A DNA stretch of 64,000 nt. Source: Methanobacteriales archaeon HGW-Methanobacteriales-1. Its GTDB lineage: Archaea; Methanobacteriota; Methanobacteria; Methanobacteriales; Methanobacteriaceae. Shown here piece by piece: positions 10,416 through 21,342 of the stretch. Location: contig PGYO01000004.1 of NCBI GenBank assembly GCA_002839705.1, positions 62,001 through 126,000 of the forward strand. Direction: 5' to 3'. The stretch's first letter is position 1. The number at the start of each line of letters is the position of its first letter. Position numbers and translations under genes: made by a program. Below the pieces are notes generated by a model that was given only the letters and a program-made list of their open reading frames with translations, searched no databases and was not told the origin of the DNA.

Positions 10416-10869
10416 AGTAATCAGTTGTAAAATTTGTTAGTTCTAAAATTATAAATTAAATTATTATATTAAACCAGGTTATGATTTAAAAACTTTTTTT
10501 AAAATTTAAATTATTATATTAGATTTATATTATAGTTTAAAAAACTTTTTTATTAATTTTAATAGTTTAATGACTATTTTTAATGAGTTATGAAATTAAT
10601 GAATAATCTTTTATTTTTGATTTAATTAAACTATAAAATTTAACCCACTAATAACATTAAATTTAAAATAACATTAAAGTCGTATTTGAATTAAAATAAA
10701 GCAGTAAAATAAAGCAGTAAAATAAAAATCAACAGTTAAACTAAGCAGTTAATCCCCATAGATAATAAATTATAGAATTAAATTTATTTTAGTTATTAAT
10801 TAATTGAAGAATTAATTGAAAGTACCTTAAAAGTCCATTAAAAAGAAAAATAAAAAAAGAAAAGAAGAA
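10416..10869. other. 454-nt A/T-rich spacer between L12 and alaS
   Basis: No credible ORF is visible. The right edge (about 10838-10868) is a T-rich stretch on the minus strand directly after the L12 stop and is a likely transcription end for the stalk operon. A 13-nt unit, AAAATAAAGCAGT, is tandemly duplicated at about 10693-10718 and partly repeated after that. The left part should contain the alaS promoter; TATA-like A/T blocks are too many to choose one. Confidence 0.45.
10838..10869 (-). terminator. U-rich terminator after the ribosomal stalk operon
   Basis: Immediately after the L12 stop, the minus strand reads TTCTTCTTTTCTTTTTTTATTTTTC without a preceding hairpin. Pyrimidine-rich U-tracts of this kind are enough to release archaeal RNA polymerase. 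The call is inferred from sequence. Confidence 0.5.
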
Positions 10870-11172
<303 letters not shown>

Positions 11173-11316
11173 TTGATCACCTCAAATTTCTCTTATCAAA
11201 TTTATTACTAAATTAAGCTAAATTTAGCTATTTTTAGTTTAAACCATACAGATGGTATTTTTAATTAAATTTTAATTAATTTTGGCTAATTAATTAGTAA
11301 TTTTAAACATTCAGAA

Positions 11317-12321
11317 CTATCCGAAAAGAGCTCCGAGTCCAGCTGCTGCGTCTTCTTCCTCTTCCTCTTCTTCTTCCTCATCAGGCTCTTCTTCTTTCTT
11401 TTCTTCAACAACTGGTGCTTGAGTAGCACTTGCTGCTAGTTTTTCAAGAAGTTCTTCATCGACAGCACTGGAATCTTGTTCAGATAATGCAGTTGCTAAA
11501 GCTAGCATTTGAGCATAAGCTTTGGCCAGTAACATGTCAGAAGTTTTAGATGTGAGCACAGATGCGTTGAATGCAAGGTTGATGGATTGAGTTGCTGCTT
11601 TCTGGATGATAACAGGAGTAGACTCTTTGTTGTAAATAACCGCATTTACAGACAAGTTTAATGCCTGAGAAAAGGCCTTTTGAACGTCTGAAAGGGTTTT
11701 TTCTTCATCAATGGTCAATAGATCAGCAGTGTAAACAGTTTCGTCTTCATAAGCTGCTTTAAGATCTATTCCTACTTCCATAGGATGTATGTCCAAACGG
11801 GTCAAAATACCAGCGACTTTAGCTGAAACTTGTTCTCCAGCTTTAACTACTACTTGATCCTTTTGTACAACAATTTTACCCTTTTCAATCTTTGCTGGAA
11901 TGCCTACCTGTTGTAATTCACCTAGAATAGGACCTGGTGGAAAACCAGTGTCTCCCTTAGGAACTACTATATCTTCAGTAGCAATAGCACCGGCCTTTGC
12001 AGGAGCGGATGTTTTATTACTTTCTAAGATTTTAAATAGCTTAAAAGGGTTCATGTTGGTGAACACTAATGCAGGTTGACCATCCATATGATCTGCAAGA
12101 GCATTAATGCTTCCTTTTTTGTCGGAATCATCCAGGGCCAGACTAATCAGGGTTTTTTTGGACATTCGAATGGTAGCGTTATCCCTTAGGGTCTGCCGCA
12201 TTTTTTGCAGCTGACGGGCAGGAATATCTGATAAGTTGGCGATTCCCACCACTTCAAAACTGTTGATCAGTTCTTTAAGGTCATTTACCTCATCCTTTTT
12301 CCATTCAGCCACGTGAGCCAT
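11317..12321 (-). CDS. rpl10: Ribosomal protein L10/P0 (stalk base)
   Basis: A 334-residue archaeal P0. The N-terminal part (about 1-105, [18 protein letters not shown]) binds 23S rRNA and L11. The middle inserted domain (about 106-180, [16 protein letters not shown]) is the archaeal/eukaryal one. The C-terminal helices carry L12 dimers, ending in an acidic stretch and the shared GLGALFG tail. The ATG follows the L1 stop by a single nucleotide, so translation is probably coupled. Confidence 0.96.
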   Translation of the reverse strand: MAHVAEWKKDEVNDLKELINSFEVVGIANLSDIPARQLQKMRQTLRDNATIRMSKKTLISLALDDSDKKGSINALADHMDGQPALVFTNMNPFKLFKILESNKTSAPAKAGAIATEDIVVPKGDTGFPPGPILGELQQVGIPAKIEKGKIVVQKDQVVVKAGEQVSAKVAGILTRLDIHPMEVGIDLKAAYEDETVYTADLLTIDEEKTLSDVQKAFSQALNLSVNAVIYNKESTPVIIQKAATQSINLAFNASVLTSKTSDMLLAKAYAQMLALATALSEQDSSAVDEELLEKLAASATQAPVVEEKKEEEPDEEEEEEEEEDAAAGLGALFG

Positions 12322-12322
12322 T

Positions 12323-12961
<639 letters not shown>

Positions 12962-13059
12962 ATAAATCCTCCATGAACTTTCTAAATAAAAAAGTTCACT
13001 ATTTTGGATATTTAGGTTTTAGGTGATCAATCGTAATTAATCACGTAAATGTAATTTGT

Positions 13060-13110
13060 GAATTAGACATTTATAATAATCATATTTAACCTATTTGGTA
13101 AATATGATAT
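13060..13110 (-). promoter_or_regulatory. Probable promoter and dyad upstream of L1
   Basis: The L11-L1 spacer holds an inverted repeat, CATATTTA at 13081-13088 and TAAATATG at 13099-13106, with a 10-nt gap. On the minus strand AATAGGTTAAATATGAT within it looks like a BRE/TATA element about 100 nt before the L1 start. This suggests that L1-L10-L12 may have its own promoter in addition to read-through from Spt5-L11. Confidence 0.4.
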
Positions 13111-13142
13111 AAATTGATAATGTCTACAACTCAAGATTTAAC

Positions 13143-13625
13143 TTAAGCTAATAAAATGTCGTCATAAGTACCCTGATCTACTTCTTTTTGAGCTTCGCGA
13201 GGATCTTTACCATCAACAGTTATGCCCATACTTACACAAGTACCCATAACTTCTTTAGCTCCGTGTTTGTAGTCATTGGCCAAAAGAGTATCAAATTTCA
13301 TTCTGGCAACTTTCAGGGCCTGTTCAACAGACAGGTCAGCCACTTTATCCATTCCAGGATCTTGGGAGCCTTTTTCAATATTTAGCTCATCCATGATCAG
13401 TGCAGTGGTTGGTGGAGTTCCAATTTCAATTTCAAATTCTTTAGTAGAACTATCTACAATGATTTTCACAGGTACTTTCATTCCTACAAAATCAGAAGTT
13501 TTGTTATTTATTTGTTCTACTACTTGCATCATGTTAATTCCTAACGGACCAATCGCAGGACCTAATGGTGGACCTGGAGTGGCTTTTCCGCCTTCTATGA
13601 GAATCTCAACGGTATCTTTAGCCAT
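13143..13625 (-). CDS. rpl11: Ribosomal protein L11
   Basis: A 160-residue archaeal L11. The N-terminal domain has [20 protein letters not shown] (residues 12-31), which contains the proline-rich motif at the GTPase-associated centre. The C-terminal domain carries the rRNA-binding surface ([17 protein letters not shown]). The start ATG overlaps the Spt5 stop (TAATG), so the two genes are translationally coupled. A 181-nt spacer separates it from L1. Confidence 0.96.
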   Translation of the reverse strand: MAKDTVEILIEGGKATPGPPLGPAIGPLGINMMQVVEQINNKTSDFVGMKVPVKIIVDSSTKEFEIEIGTPPTTALIMDELNIEKGSQDPGMDKVADLSVEQALKVARMKFDTLLANDYKHGAKEVMGTCVSMGITVDGKDPREAQKEVDQGTYDDILLA

Positions 13626-14101
13626 TAGTCAGCCTCCTTTTGTATTATTCTAATTTGATCAGCTTTAACGGTTACTGGGATAGGTACTGCGGCCTCAATA
13701 AGTTCAAGGACCACTTCTTCCCTGGATTCATCAATACGAACCACTTTTGCCTTTTCTCCTTTGAAAGGGCCCGAGATAAGTTCTACAATGCTACCCTTTT
13801 TTATGGAAGCAATTATTGGTTCAGGTTTTAAGAATCTTCTTACCTCTTCAAATGTTATGGCATTTTTGCCTTCAACAATACCTCGTAAATGAGGTACTTT
13901 TATTGCAGGGTTTTGCATGTCTATTTTAGAGGAAGACTCCACTAAAACATAACCTTTCAATGATTCAGGGACTAAAATAGCGTTAACCTCAATACCACTA
14001 TTTTTTACCTTTCTAGCCAGCAATCTAGCCACGTTTTTCTCTTGACCTACTGAGGTCTTGAGAGCATATATGGAGTTTATACTATCTTCCATTAAACACA
14101 C
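13625..14101 (-). CDS. spt5: Transcription elongation factor Spt5 (NusG family)
   Basis: A 158-residue archaeal Spt5 with an NGN domain (about 10-95, [20 protein letters not shown] ... GYVLVE ... VPHLRG) and one KOW domain (about 100-155, [20 protein letters not shown]). It binds the RNA polymerase clamp with Spt4 and couples transcription to the ribosome. Initiation is more likely at the internal ATG giving MEDSIN than at the first listed Met. The position upstream of L11 is the classic secE-nusG-rplK order. Confidence 0.94.
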   Translation of the reverse strand: MCLMEDSINSIYALKTSVGQEKNVARLLARKVKNSGIEVNAILVPESLKGYVLVESSSKIDMQNPAIKVPHLRGIVEGKNAITFEEVRRFLKPEPIIASIKKGSIVELISGPFKGEKAKVVRIDESREEVVLELIEAAVPIPVTVKADQIRIIQKEAD

Positions 14102-14416
14102 AACCTTATAAATATAATTCCATTTAGGTTCATTTGAATCTGAATCATGAAAACACGATATTAAAAAAATATCAAGAAATAGTAATTATAAAATTATCTA
14201 TAATCTATTACTTGTTTAACAAGCAGAAACCAATGAATATAAACAGATATCACTAGATTCAAATTTTATTGTTCGAATATTATTTTTTTTAATTAATATA
14301 AATTTTAACTAATTAACTATAATAATATAACTTAAATTAATTTTTTAACCATTGGATTAATAATAATCTAATCAATTAATAATCTAATAAATGATTTTTA
14401 TATTAATATCTTTTAT
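14102..14416. other. 315-nt spacer between secE and spt5
   Basis: The spacer is very A/T-rich, with no ORF of coding character. It separates secE from spt5, which are normally close together, so spt5-L11 probably has its own promoter here. I cannot single out one TATA box among many A/T blocks. Confidence 0.4.
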
Positions 14417-14596
14417 TTATCCACCAAATATTGAAGCAGACATATTTATTATAAAACCTATAACACCGATGATTATAATTCCTATCCCTGTTATTTTAGC
14501 AACATTAATAAATTCTGTCCTATCTGGTTTTTTAGCTACGTGAAGTACTCTTTGACATTGTTTTATAAAACTTATAGTAGATTCTTTATAACTCAT
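14417..14596 (-). CDS. secE: Preprotein translocase subunit SecE/Sec61 gamma
   Basis: A 59-residue protein beginning MSYKESTISFIKQCQRVLHVAKKPDR. It has an amphipathic helix along the membrane surface, then one transmembrane helix (about 36-54, ITGIGIIIIGVIGFIINM) and a short SASIFGG tail. This architecture and the KKPDRTEF motif are diagnostic of archaeal SecE, which clamps the SecY channel. The ATG is at 14594-14596 and the TAA at 14417-14419. It sits between ftsZ and spt5 as in other Methanobacteriales. Confidence 0.92.
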   Translation of the reverse strand: MSYKESTISFIKQCQRVLHVAKKPDRTEFINVAKITGIGIIIIGVIGFIINMSASIFGG

Positions 14597-14985
14597 GAAA
14601 ATCCCTACTAATTAACCCTATTAATAAATGCTAAAAATAAGGAATAAAAAATATTTTACAGATGGTATAGTACTTATCCTCAAGGATTTATAAAGCTTTC
14701 CTTTTTGGATATTTATACAAAAGCTAAAGTTTATGTTTGGGGAGATAAGAGGGGTAGTAAATACAATATAATACTTTAATTAATGTAGATAACCACCATA
14801 CCATCTAAATTTAATTTAATGACTGCATACTCCACTAATATCTACAATTAAGAATTTTAAATACTTAAATTTGTAGATTACCCAGTTTAGACAAGTAGAT
14901 ATCTGTTCAGATCTAATACTTTTTAATGTTTATTATATCCATACAGATTGACCTGTATCTGAGATTCTAGAAAAGATAATCTGGC
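14597..14985. other. Inverted-repeat-rich 389-nt spacer between ftsZ and secE
   Basis: The spacer contains the secE promoter (minus-strand GCTTTATAAATCC at about 14683-14697) and several inverted repeats. ATACAG/CTGTAT at 14941-14958 forms a 6-bp hairpin 28 nt past the ftsZ stop. ATCTACAATTAAG/CTTAA-TTTGTAGAT at 14840-14878 gives a longer arm pair. ATCC/GGAT at 14674-14685 adjoins the secE TATA box. AGATGGTAT near 14657 is repeated inverted near 14801. No ORF of coding character is present. Confidence 0.5.
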
Positions 14986-16122
14986 TTAAAATACGCCATC
15001 GATAAATTCTTCTAGAGCAGATTCTTTAACCGTTTCTCTTTCTCTTTCTTCAACATATTCCCTTTCAGTTGGTGTACCGAAAATATGAGGAGATTTTACC
15101 CCTGCGACCACAATAGTGGTTCTGATAACATTTTCCAGATCTTCCTGAATCTGTGCACCCCAGATGATATTTGCATCCGGATCCAGTTCATCAGCTACTA
15201 TCTGTACAATCTTTTCAGCTTCATTTAAGGTCAAATCAGAACTTCCAGATATGTTTATAAGTGCACCTTGAGCATTAGAAATATCCAAATCAAGTAATGG
15301 GCTATTTAAAGCTTCATGAACTGATTCTAAAGCTCGGTCTCCAGATTCAGATTCACCCATACCAATCATGGCCATGCCAGATCCTTTCATGATACTTCTA
15401 ATATCAGCAAAGTCTAGGCTTACCAAACCAGGTCGGGTGATTAATTCTGTGATTCCCAATACAGCACGACCTAAAAGTTCATCAGCAACCATGAATGCCT
15501 TATTTAAAGGCAAATTAGGTGCTACTTCCAGGAGTTTGTCATTAGGAATTACTATTACGGTATCCGCTGCACTTTGAAGTTTTTCTAAGCCCTTTTCAGC
15601 ATTTTCTCTTCTTCTTAAACCTTCTGCACTAAACGGCATAGTAGCTACAGCAATGGTTAAAGCACCTGCTTTTTTGGCCAGTTTGGATATAACTGGTGCT
15701 GAACCAGTTCCAGTTCCGCCTCCAAGACCACAAGTTACAAACACCATGTCTGCACCGTCTAATTCTTCCCTTATATCGTCTTCACTTTCTTCTGCACACT
15801 CTTCTCCGACATCAGGCACGCCACCGGCCCCCAACCCGCCGCATGTCTTCCTTCCGAGAAGTATTTTACGATGAGATTCGCTATAAAACAAATCTTGAGC
15901 ATCAGTATTTACCGCCAGAGTTTCGGCCCCTTCAATACCAATCTCAGTTAAGCGAGATATGGTATTATTACCAGCACCTCCGGCACCAACTACATATATC
16001 TTGGCCCGGCTCTCTTCAATAATACTTCTGAGGTCTTCGTCAATTTCCGTGTCCACTCGTGTAGGACGTTGCTTATCTATTCTCTTTTCAGATTCCTTTA
16101 TGGCATCGTTTATGAATTTCAC
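14986..16122 (-). CDS. ftsZ: Cell division protein FtsZ
   Basis: A 378-residue tubulin-fold GTPase that assembles the cytokinetic ring. The nucleotide-binding [10 protein letters not shown] (residues 44-53), the tubulin signature GGGTGTG (134-140) and the synergy-loop region [15 protein letters not shown] are all present. An N-terminal extension of about 38 charged residues and a short C-terminal [15 protein letters not shown] peptide are typical of archaeal FtsZ1. The gene stands alone between long regulatory spacers. A BRE/TATA element, GCTTTTAAATATAAG, lies 45-60 nt upstream on the minus strand. Confidence 0.96.
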   Translation of the reverse strand: MKFINDAIKESEKRIDKQRPTRVDTEIDEDLRSIIEESRAKIYVVGAGGAGNNTISRLTEIGIEGAETLAVNTDAQDLFYSESHRKILLGRKTCGGLGAGGVPDVGEECAEESEDDIREELDGADMVFVTCGLGGGTGTGSAPVISKLAKKAGALTIAVATMPFSAEGLRRRENAEKGLEKLQSAADTVIVIPNDKLLEVAPNLPLNKAFMVADELLGRAVLGITELITRPGLVSLDFADIRSIMKGSGMAMIGMGESESGDRALESVHEALNSPLLDLDISNAQGALINISGSSDLTLNEAEKIVQIVADELDPDANIIWGAQIQEDLENVIRTTIVVAGVKSPHIFGTPTEREYVEERERETVKESALEEFIDGVF

Positions 16123-16260
16123 TTACTACCCCCACATCAATCTATGGAATGTGTTATTGTGTTAACTTATATTTAAAAGCAACGGTTATTCGGTAACAAT
16201 ACCCCCCACTAGTTACCATTTTTGACCCTTGAGGGCGTAGTCAAATGTTGCTTGTCACAC
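16123..16260 (-). promoter_or_regulatory. ftsZ promoter with two upstream dyads
   Basis: The minus-strand TATA box TTTAAATATAAG lies at about 16167-16180. Beyond it are two inverted repeats: GGTAAC at 16192-16197 with GTTACC at 16212-16217, and TTTGAC at 16221-16226 with GTCAAA at 16240-16245. Between them is a C6 run and an inner CCCT/AGGG pair. Arms of 6 bp with 13-14-nt spacers next to a promoter suggest protein operators. The regulator is unknown. Confidence 0.5.
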
Positions 16261-16355
16261 CAACTTTATAGAATTTTATTGAGGTTTAGAAATTAGTCAT
16301 TAGTCAATTGAAAGTTCAAATTTACCATAAGACAATTGATAAAAATCAAAAATTG

Positions 16356-16919
16356 TTAAGGTCGTGGCATGGCAATTATTTCGTGTATCCTCAAATCAAA
16401 AATACTATTCATATGTGATGGACTTAGAACAACTGCTGCATCTGCCCCTCTAGCAGTTCCACCCACGGCAATGATTTCCTGATCCATGGGAATGATTCCT
16501 CCATCCGCAGCCATGATGCTTATTTCCACACAGACTTTTACACCTTGAGATATCATCCTAAAGGTCGCAGCTATGATTTCTACAGGAGTAACTCCTCCAA
16601 ACTTGTTGGAAATTCCCCTGCCAATACCACTCAAAGCATGCGAACTGGTGTAAGTATTAATATCCTTTTCATTAAGTTTTTTTTCAATTTCCGGATCTAT
16701 TTCTAACTTTCCTTTCTCTTTAAACCCAGCATGATGAGTAATGCTCACAATTTTTACATCATCTATTTCTTCTGCAATTTTAAGAGCCGTTTTACCAGAA
16801 ACTGATGCTACAACAATTGTTTTAATGCCTAAATCTTCTTTTCTAGCTTTAACTAAACCTATTAATTCATCAGTATTATTTTCTCCAGGATTTTCAAAAT
16901 AATGAATCGTTTTTTGCAT
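16356..16919 (-). CDS. Pyruvate kinase C-terminal-like (PK_C) domain protein
   Basis: A 187-residue stand-alone protein resembling the C-terminal alpha/beta domain of pyruvate kinase: [21 protein letters not shown] (about 34-54) mirrors the regulatory-domain start, and the rest alternates strands and helices to [18 protein letters not shown]. No PK catalytic barrel is present, so it cannot be a kinase by itself. Homologues are widespread in methanogens without a known role; ligand sensing is a guess. It lies downstream of comA's divergent promoter region and upstream of ftsZ on the same strand. Confidence 0.7.
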   Translation of the reverse strand: MQKTIHYFENPGENNTDELIGLVKARKEDLGIKTIVVASVSGKTALKIAEEIDDVKIVSITHHAGFKEKGKLEIDPEIEKKLNEKDINTYTSSHALSGIGRGISNKFGGVTPVEIIAATFRMISQGVKVCVEISIMAADGGIIPMDQEIIAVGGTARGADAAVVLSPSHMNSIFDLRIHEIIAMPRP

Positions 16920-17213
16920 TTTTTCACCGTTTAAGAGATTATATAGAATTTAATCAATATATTAGGATAATTTAAGATATTGAATATAAATTTATACATT
17001 ATTAATTACAATTATTAATAATTAGAATAATTGCAATTAGAATAATTTCATAATAATATTATATTTTAAACCCCAAATTATATTAATATAATTAAAGATG
17101 AATCAATTGAAGATATTTATAAAATAAAATTAAATAATAGTAAATATATTTATAATTTCATTTTATTGATTAATACTCATCTAAGCATTTCTAAAATTAT
17201 AAAGCGTGATATA

Positions 17214-17990
17214 ATGAATGCATTCGGATTTTTAGCACCATTTAGACTTGAAAAACCTCGTACTGATGGTATTACTATGGTATTAGATAAAGGACTAGGT
17301 TTGAAAACAGCAGAAGACTTAATGGAGATATCTGGAAATTATGTTGATTTTCTGAAATTTGGATGGGGAACTGTATCCATCCATAATAAAAAGATTATCC
17401 AAAATAAAATCGACATGTATGATTTTTATGGAGCAGATGCCTATCCCGGAGGAACTCTTTTTGAACTGGCCTATATCCAAAAAAAGATTCCAGAATACTT
17501 TGAAGAAGCATATAGTCTTGGTTTCAAAGCATTAGAAATATCAGATGGGTCCATTGATCTTCCTTTAGAAGACAGATTATCATATATTTCTGAAGCTAAA
17601 GATAAAGGTTTTAAAGTAATTTCTGAAGTGGGAAAAAAAGATCCTGAAAAAGATCTAAAACTCACACTTAAAGGCCGAATTAGTCTAATAAAAATGGATT
17701 TAGAAGCAGGTGCAGAAAATGTTATTATTGAAGCCAGAGAAAGCGGACAGAACATCGGCATATTTGATAAAAATGGGAACGTAAAGGAAGATGAAGTCGA
17801 TTATTTATTGAATAATCTACCCTCTGAAAAGATAATTTGGGAAGCACCTCAAAAAAGTCAGCAGGTTTATTTCATATTAAAAATCGGTTCTGAGGTTAAC
17901 TTAGGAAATATCCCTCCTGAAGAAATAACATCGCTAGAAACCATGCGTAGAGGCCTTAGGGGAGATACCTTAGGAAAAGTAAATCTCTAA
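17214..17990 (+). CDS. comA: Phosphosulfolactate synthase ComA (coenzyme M biosynthesis)
   Basis: A 258-residue TIM-barrel enzyme that adds sulfite to phosphoenolpyruvate, giving (2R)-phospho-3-sulfolactate, the first step of coenzyme M synthesis in many methanogens. Typical segments are FLKFGWGT (near 43-50), the DAYPGGTLFELAY region (about 71-83), LEISDGS and IIEARESG (about 175-182). I place the start at ATG 17214, preceded by GCGTGAT. An earlier in-frame start would add 16 residues not seen in the family. Confidence 0.9.
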   Translation: MNAFGFLAPFRLEKPRTDGITMVLDKGLGLKTAEDLMEISGNYVDFLKFGWGTVSIHNKKIIQNKIDMYDFYGADAYPGGTLFELAYIQKKIPEYFEEAYSLGFKALEISDGSIDLPLEDRLSYISEAKDKGFKVISEVGKKDPEKDLKLTLKGRISLIKMDLEAGAENVIIEARESGQNIGIFDKNGNVKEDEVDYLLNNLPSEKIIWEAPQKSQQVYFILKIGSEVNLGNIPPEEITSLETMRRGLRGDTLGKVNL

Positions 17991-18138
17991 CTGTAAAATC
18001 GGGAATGAGATAGTCTATTTAATATCTAATCAAAGAAATTAATTAATATATTTAAATCATTTTCTATTTTCAAAATTTTCCATTATTCAATAATACTAAT
18101 TTTATTCTATTATAATCCATTAAACGAGGCATTATCAA

Positions 18139-18417
18139 ATGATAAATAATGATAAATCCAAGAAATCTTTTAAAAAAGAAGATTTATCAAAACTTCTTCC
18201 AAGTAAAAACTGTGGAATGTGTGGATATGCTCGATGCGATGAATTTGCAGGAGCCTTGCTGAAAAAACACACTAATCTTGAGAAATGTCGCGTGATTTAC
18301 TATAAAATTTTTGAAGAAAACCTTAAAGAACTTGAATCAATTTTAGAAGAAGAAGAAGAAGAAGAAGGAAAAAAAGAGAAAATTACTTCTAAAGAAGGGA
18401 AGGCCTTGGCCTTCTAA
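18139..18417 (+). CDS. Small 4Fe-4S domain protein
   Basis: A 92-residue protein. Residues 23-52 carry the C-G-M-C-G-Y-A-R-C...C pattern (CGMCGYARC and EKC), the four-cysteine motif of the Fes domain found at the N-terminus of the corrinoid Fe-S subunit and related redox proteins. The C-terminal third is an acidic EEEEEEE run followed by lysines and has no predicted fold. An electron-transfer or cluster-carrier role is inferred. It is flanked by comA and a CofE paralogue on the same strand. Confidence 0.72.
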   Translation: MINNDKSKKSFKKEDLSKLLPSKNCGMCGYARCDEFAGALLKKHTNLEKCRVIYYKIFEENLKELESILEEEEEEEGKKEKITSKEGKALAF

Positions 18418-18532
18418 AAATGTTAAAAAAATTTGGAATGATTAAATTATCCCATAATTACTATTATTAACTCAAGTCATTTTAGAAAATTTTAAAAATG
18501 AATTAAATAAGCTAAATAGGATTGATTAACAG

Positions 18533-19396
18533 TTGAGTAAAAATAATTCCAATTCAATTAATGGTAAAAAATATATTGCAAAGCCAGTGCAGACGAATTA
18601 CATACGTCCTGATCAAAGCCTGGACATAATTATTGAAACAGCTGGGCCTTTTTTAGAGAATCATGATTTTTTGGTCATATCTGAAACACCAGTATCCATT
18701 TCACAGGGTCGTTTAGTTGATGAATCTAATTTCAAGCCTTCTTTAAAGGCCATATTTTTAGCGGATGTGTGGTCCAAATACATATGGGGTTATTTTCTAG
18801 GCCCTCTCCTTAGAATAAAAAAAAGAACCATTGGAAACCTTAGAAAACTGCCCTCCGAATCAAGATCACACAAAGAAGTCGTTTTAAAATATTATGGTCT
18901 CAAACATGCTTTAAAACCAGCATCTGAAGCTGGAATAGATTTAAGTAATGTTCCCGGGACGATGGTTTCACTTTTACCCGCAAATCCAGAACAAGTCGCC
19001 AGAGAATTATCCGAACAAATAAAAAAAAAATGGAGAAAAGACGTTTTAGTGATAATTATTGATACAGATGTTACTTATCAATTAGCTGGGAAAAAATTTA
19101 CTTGTTTACCTATTGCCCTAGATGGAATTAAATCAAATACGGGGATTTTTGGATATTTAATGGGTAGATTTGGTAAAATTGCAGGGCCTACACCATTAGG
19201 AGCTTCTTCTAAAATCTCAGTTCAAAAAGCACTGGAAATTGCCACTATTGCTGAAAATTATCAAAAATCATTAGAAGGACATTTGGAAACAGTTTATAGC
19301 ATGAAAAATGAATTTGGAGAAAATATTAATCATATAACTATAGATATGTTAGATTCTATTACACATACTCCTGCAGTAATTGTAAAAAAAGTGTGA
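18533..19396 (+). CDS. Coenzyme F420-0:L-glutamate ligase-like protein (CofE paralogue)
   Basis: A 287-residue protein starting at TTG 18533. The N-terminal TNYIRPDQSLDIIIE and FLVISETPVSISQGRLVD segments and the later DTDVTYQLAGK match the CofE fold. The protein is divergent from classical CofE: there is an inserted WSKYIWGYFLGPLL hydrophobic stretch (about 80-93) and a longer basic middle. Classical CofE adds glutamates to F420-0; this paralogue may act on another acid or be regulatory. The family match is clear and the activity is not. Confidence 0.68.
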   Translation: MSKNNSNSINGKKYIAKPVQTNYIRPDQSLDIIIETAGPFLENHDFLVISETPVSISQGRLVDESNFKPSLKAIFLADVWSKYIWGYFLGPLLRIKKRTIGNLRKLPSESRSHKEVVLKYYGLKHALKPASEAGIDLSNVPGTMVSLLPANPEQVARELSEQIKKKWRKDVLVIIIDTDVTYQLAGKKFTCLPIALDGIKSNTGIFGYLMGRFGKIAGPTPLGASSKISVQKALEIATIAENYQKSLEGHLETVYSMKNEFGENINHITIDMLDSITHTPAVIVKKV

Positions 19397-19758
19397 TAAG
19401 TAGTTTAAAAAAGTTGAGATAGTAATGAGTACAAAAAGATATGTTCTTATGAAACAATATTGTTCTTAAAAATATTTAAATACCATAAGTTATAATAATA
19501 GATATATGCCTATGTTTAGGCACTACATCGCACTTTTGATATTTAATTGCAGAATATTTTTGTTCCTAACTTAATTGTTAAAAAACGTGAGGGGCTTTAT
19601 TTCTATAAAATTTTCATTGTGCTCGTATTGACCCTTACATGACATTAGAATCTCAATTTTTACTAATTAAACTGTAATTTTAATAAACGATTACCAGAAT
19701 TAAAAATTCAATATAACATCGTATTATATCTGTTTGGTCCTTAGGAGGAACTTATAAA
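19397..19758 (+). promoter_or_regulatory. Long leader and promoter region of tfe
   Basis: A 362-nt non-coding stretch. A good TATA element (AAATATTTAAATACC) lies at about 19468-19482, and about 25 nt after it a hairpin TGCCTA-TGTT-TAGGCA (19507-19522) marks the probable 5' end of an RNA. A second A/T block (TCAATATAAC) lies near 19708-19717. The AGGAGG Shine-Dalgarno of tfe is at about 19743. Either tfe has a leader over 200 nt long, or a short RNA is encoded before it. Confidence 0.45.
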
Positions 19759-20283
19759 ATGATGAAAGATCCGCTAGTTCAAGAGCTGCTTTATGAAGTC
19801 ATCAACGAAGAAGAAGAAGGTAGTATAAATATTATCGAGTGCTTAATTGAAGGCAAAGTAACTGATGAAGAAATTGCTGAATATACTGAATTAAGACTAA
19901 ATATAGTCCGAAGAGTTCTTTACAAACTTTATGATGCAGGTTTAGCCAGTTACAAAAGAAGTAAGGACCCAGAAACACAATGGTATACTTACACCTGGAA
20001 ATTTGAAACAGAACGTGTTGAAGAAATGATAAAGCGTAAGCATGATGAGATAGTTTCTAATCTAAAATCAATATTAGAATACGAAGAAAATAACATGTTC
20101 TTTGTATGTAAAACCAGTGATTGCAGATGTACCTTTGATGAAGCATCTGAAAATGGATTTATTTGTCCAAAATGTGACGGAGAGATGGAATTTGTGGATA
20201 ATGTTCCCATTATAGAACAAATCAAAGAAGAACTCCATCTTTATGATGGACATGAAGTAGATTTTGGGGCTGAAAATTCCTAA
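19759..20283 (+). CDS. tfe: Transcription initiation factor E subunit alpha (TFE)
   Basis: A 174-residue basal factor that stabilises the open promoter complex with TBP and TFB. The N-terminal winged helix (about 5-90, [14 protein letters not shown] ... [22 protein letters not shown]) is followed by a coiled linker and a zinc ribbon (CKTSDCRC ... CPKCDGEM, about 118-144). Its length matches archaeal TFE. A strong AGGAGG Shine-Dalgarno precedes the start; MMKD gives two adjacent possible ATGs. Confidence 0.95.
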   Translation: MMKDPLVQELLYEVINEEEEGSINIIECLIEGKVTDEEIAEYTELRLNIVRRVLYKLYDAGLASYKRSKDPETQWYTYTWKFETERVEEMIKRKHDEIVSNLKSILEYEENNMFFVCKTSDCRCTFDEASENGFICPKCDGEMEFVDNVPIIEQIKEELHLYDGHEVDFGAENS

Positions 20284-20544
20284 TAATATTTAATTCTAAT
20301 TTTAGAATTCATTAATTAACTTATTTTAAAAGTATATATTAATTAATTACTATTCTTCACTATTAATTATTCGTATCACATTCATTCAAATAGTTGTTTT
20401 TTACACTTAAAAGATTTATATTTCCTATTACATTTTGTATTTTTTAATAAATTAAGAATATAATAATTAAATATGCTATACTTAAGTTAATTAATAAATT
20501 GGATTAAAGTCAATAGTAAAAAAATAAACTTTTAAGGTGAATAT

Positions 20545-21045
20545 TTGAGTATAAGTCTATTAAAAGAAATGAATTGTCCGAAATGGGTAATTCAGCATTC
20601 CCAAGCGGTTAATTTAAAATCAATTTCACTATCTGAAAATTTATCAAAAGAATTTGATATAGATATGGAACTTGTGAAAAAAGGGGCATTGCTACATGAT
20701 ATTGGCCGTTGTATGACCGATGGAATTTATCATGCTGTTGTTGGTGCGGAAATTTTAAAATCCGAAGGGTGTCCTTTAGAAGTTATTAGAATTGTAGAAA
20801 GGCACATTGGAGCAGGTATCCCCAAAAAAGAGGCCATTAAAATGGGTTTACCTCCTAAAGATTTTATGCCTTACTCCCTCGAAGAAAAAATTGTGGCCCA
20901 TGCTGATAATCTCCTACACGGAGACCAAGAAGTTGATATTGATTTCGTAATTGAAAAGTGGTCATCCAGAATGGGAGATGGGCATCCATCTATTGAAAGG
21001 CTAATAAAGTTACACGAAGAAATTGTGCACCAACCAAGCAATTAA
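20545..21045 (+). CDS. HD-domain phosphohydrolase-like protein
   Basis: A 166-residue HD/HDIG protein of the archaeal TIGR00295 type. HSQAVN (about 19-24), HDIGRC (51-56) and the later HIGAG and HADN motifs give the metal-binding histidines and aspartates. Such proteins hydrolyse phosphomonoesters or nucleotides, but the substrate is unknown for this group. It starts with TTG at 20545 behind a well-spaced AAGGTGA. It appears monocistronic. Confidence 0.8.
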   Translation: MSISLLKEMNCPKWVIQHSQAVNLKSISLSENLSKEFDIDMELVKKGALLHDIGRCMTDGIYHAVVGAEILKSEGCPLEVIRIVERHIGAGIPKKEAIKMGLPPKDFMPYSLEEKIVAHADNLLHGDQEVDIDFVIEKWSSRMGDGHPSIERLIKLHEEIVHQPSN

Positions 21046-21342
21046 ATTATTAATTATAATATTATATGAATTAATTTCGGTTTATTCTTGTTTTTATTCT
21101 TTATTAAATCTGGCTAAGTTTTAATTTATATTGTCTTAAAATTCTTGAATTGAATTTTGATCATACTTTATAATTTACCTATGCTTCATAATGCTCAAAT
21201 TGATAATTTAATACACATTCTTAGTTAAAAATTTGAAAAAATTACTCAAATCTTTTTTTATGACAAATTAGGAATTAATTATAATAATATAAATTCTAAA
21301 AGAATCATAATATATTTATACATTTTATCAAGAGGGGATTTA

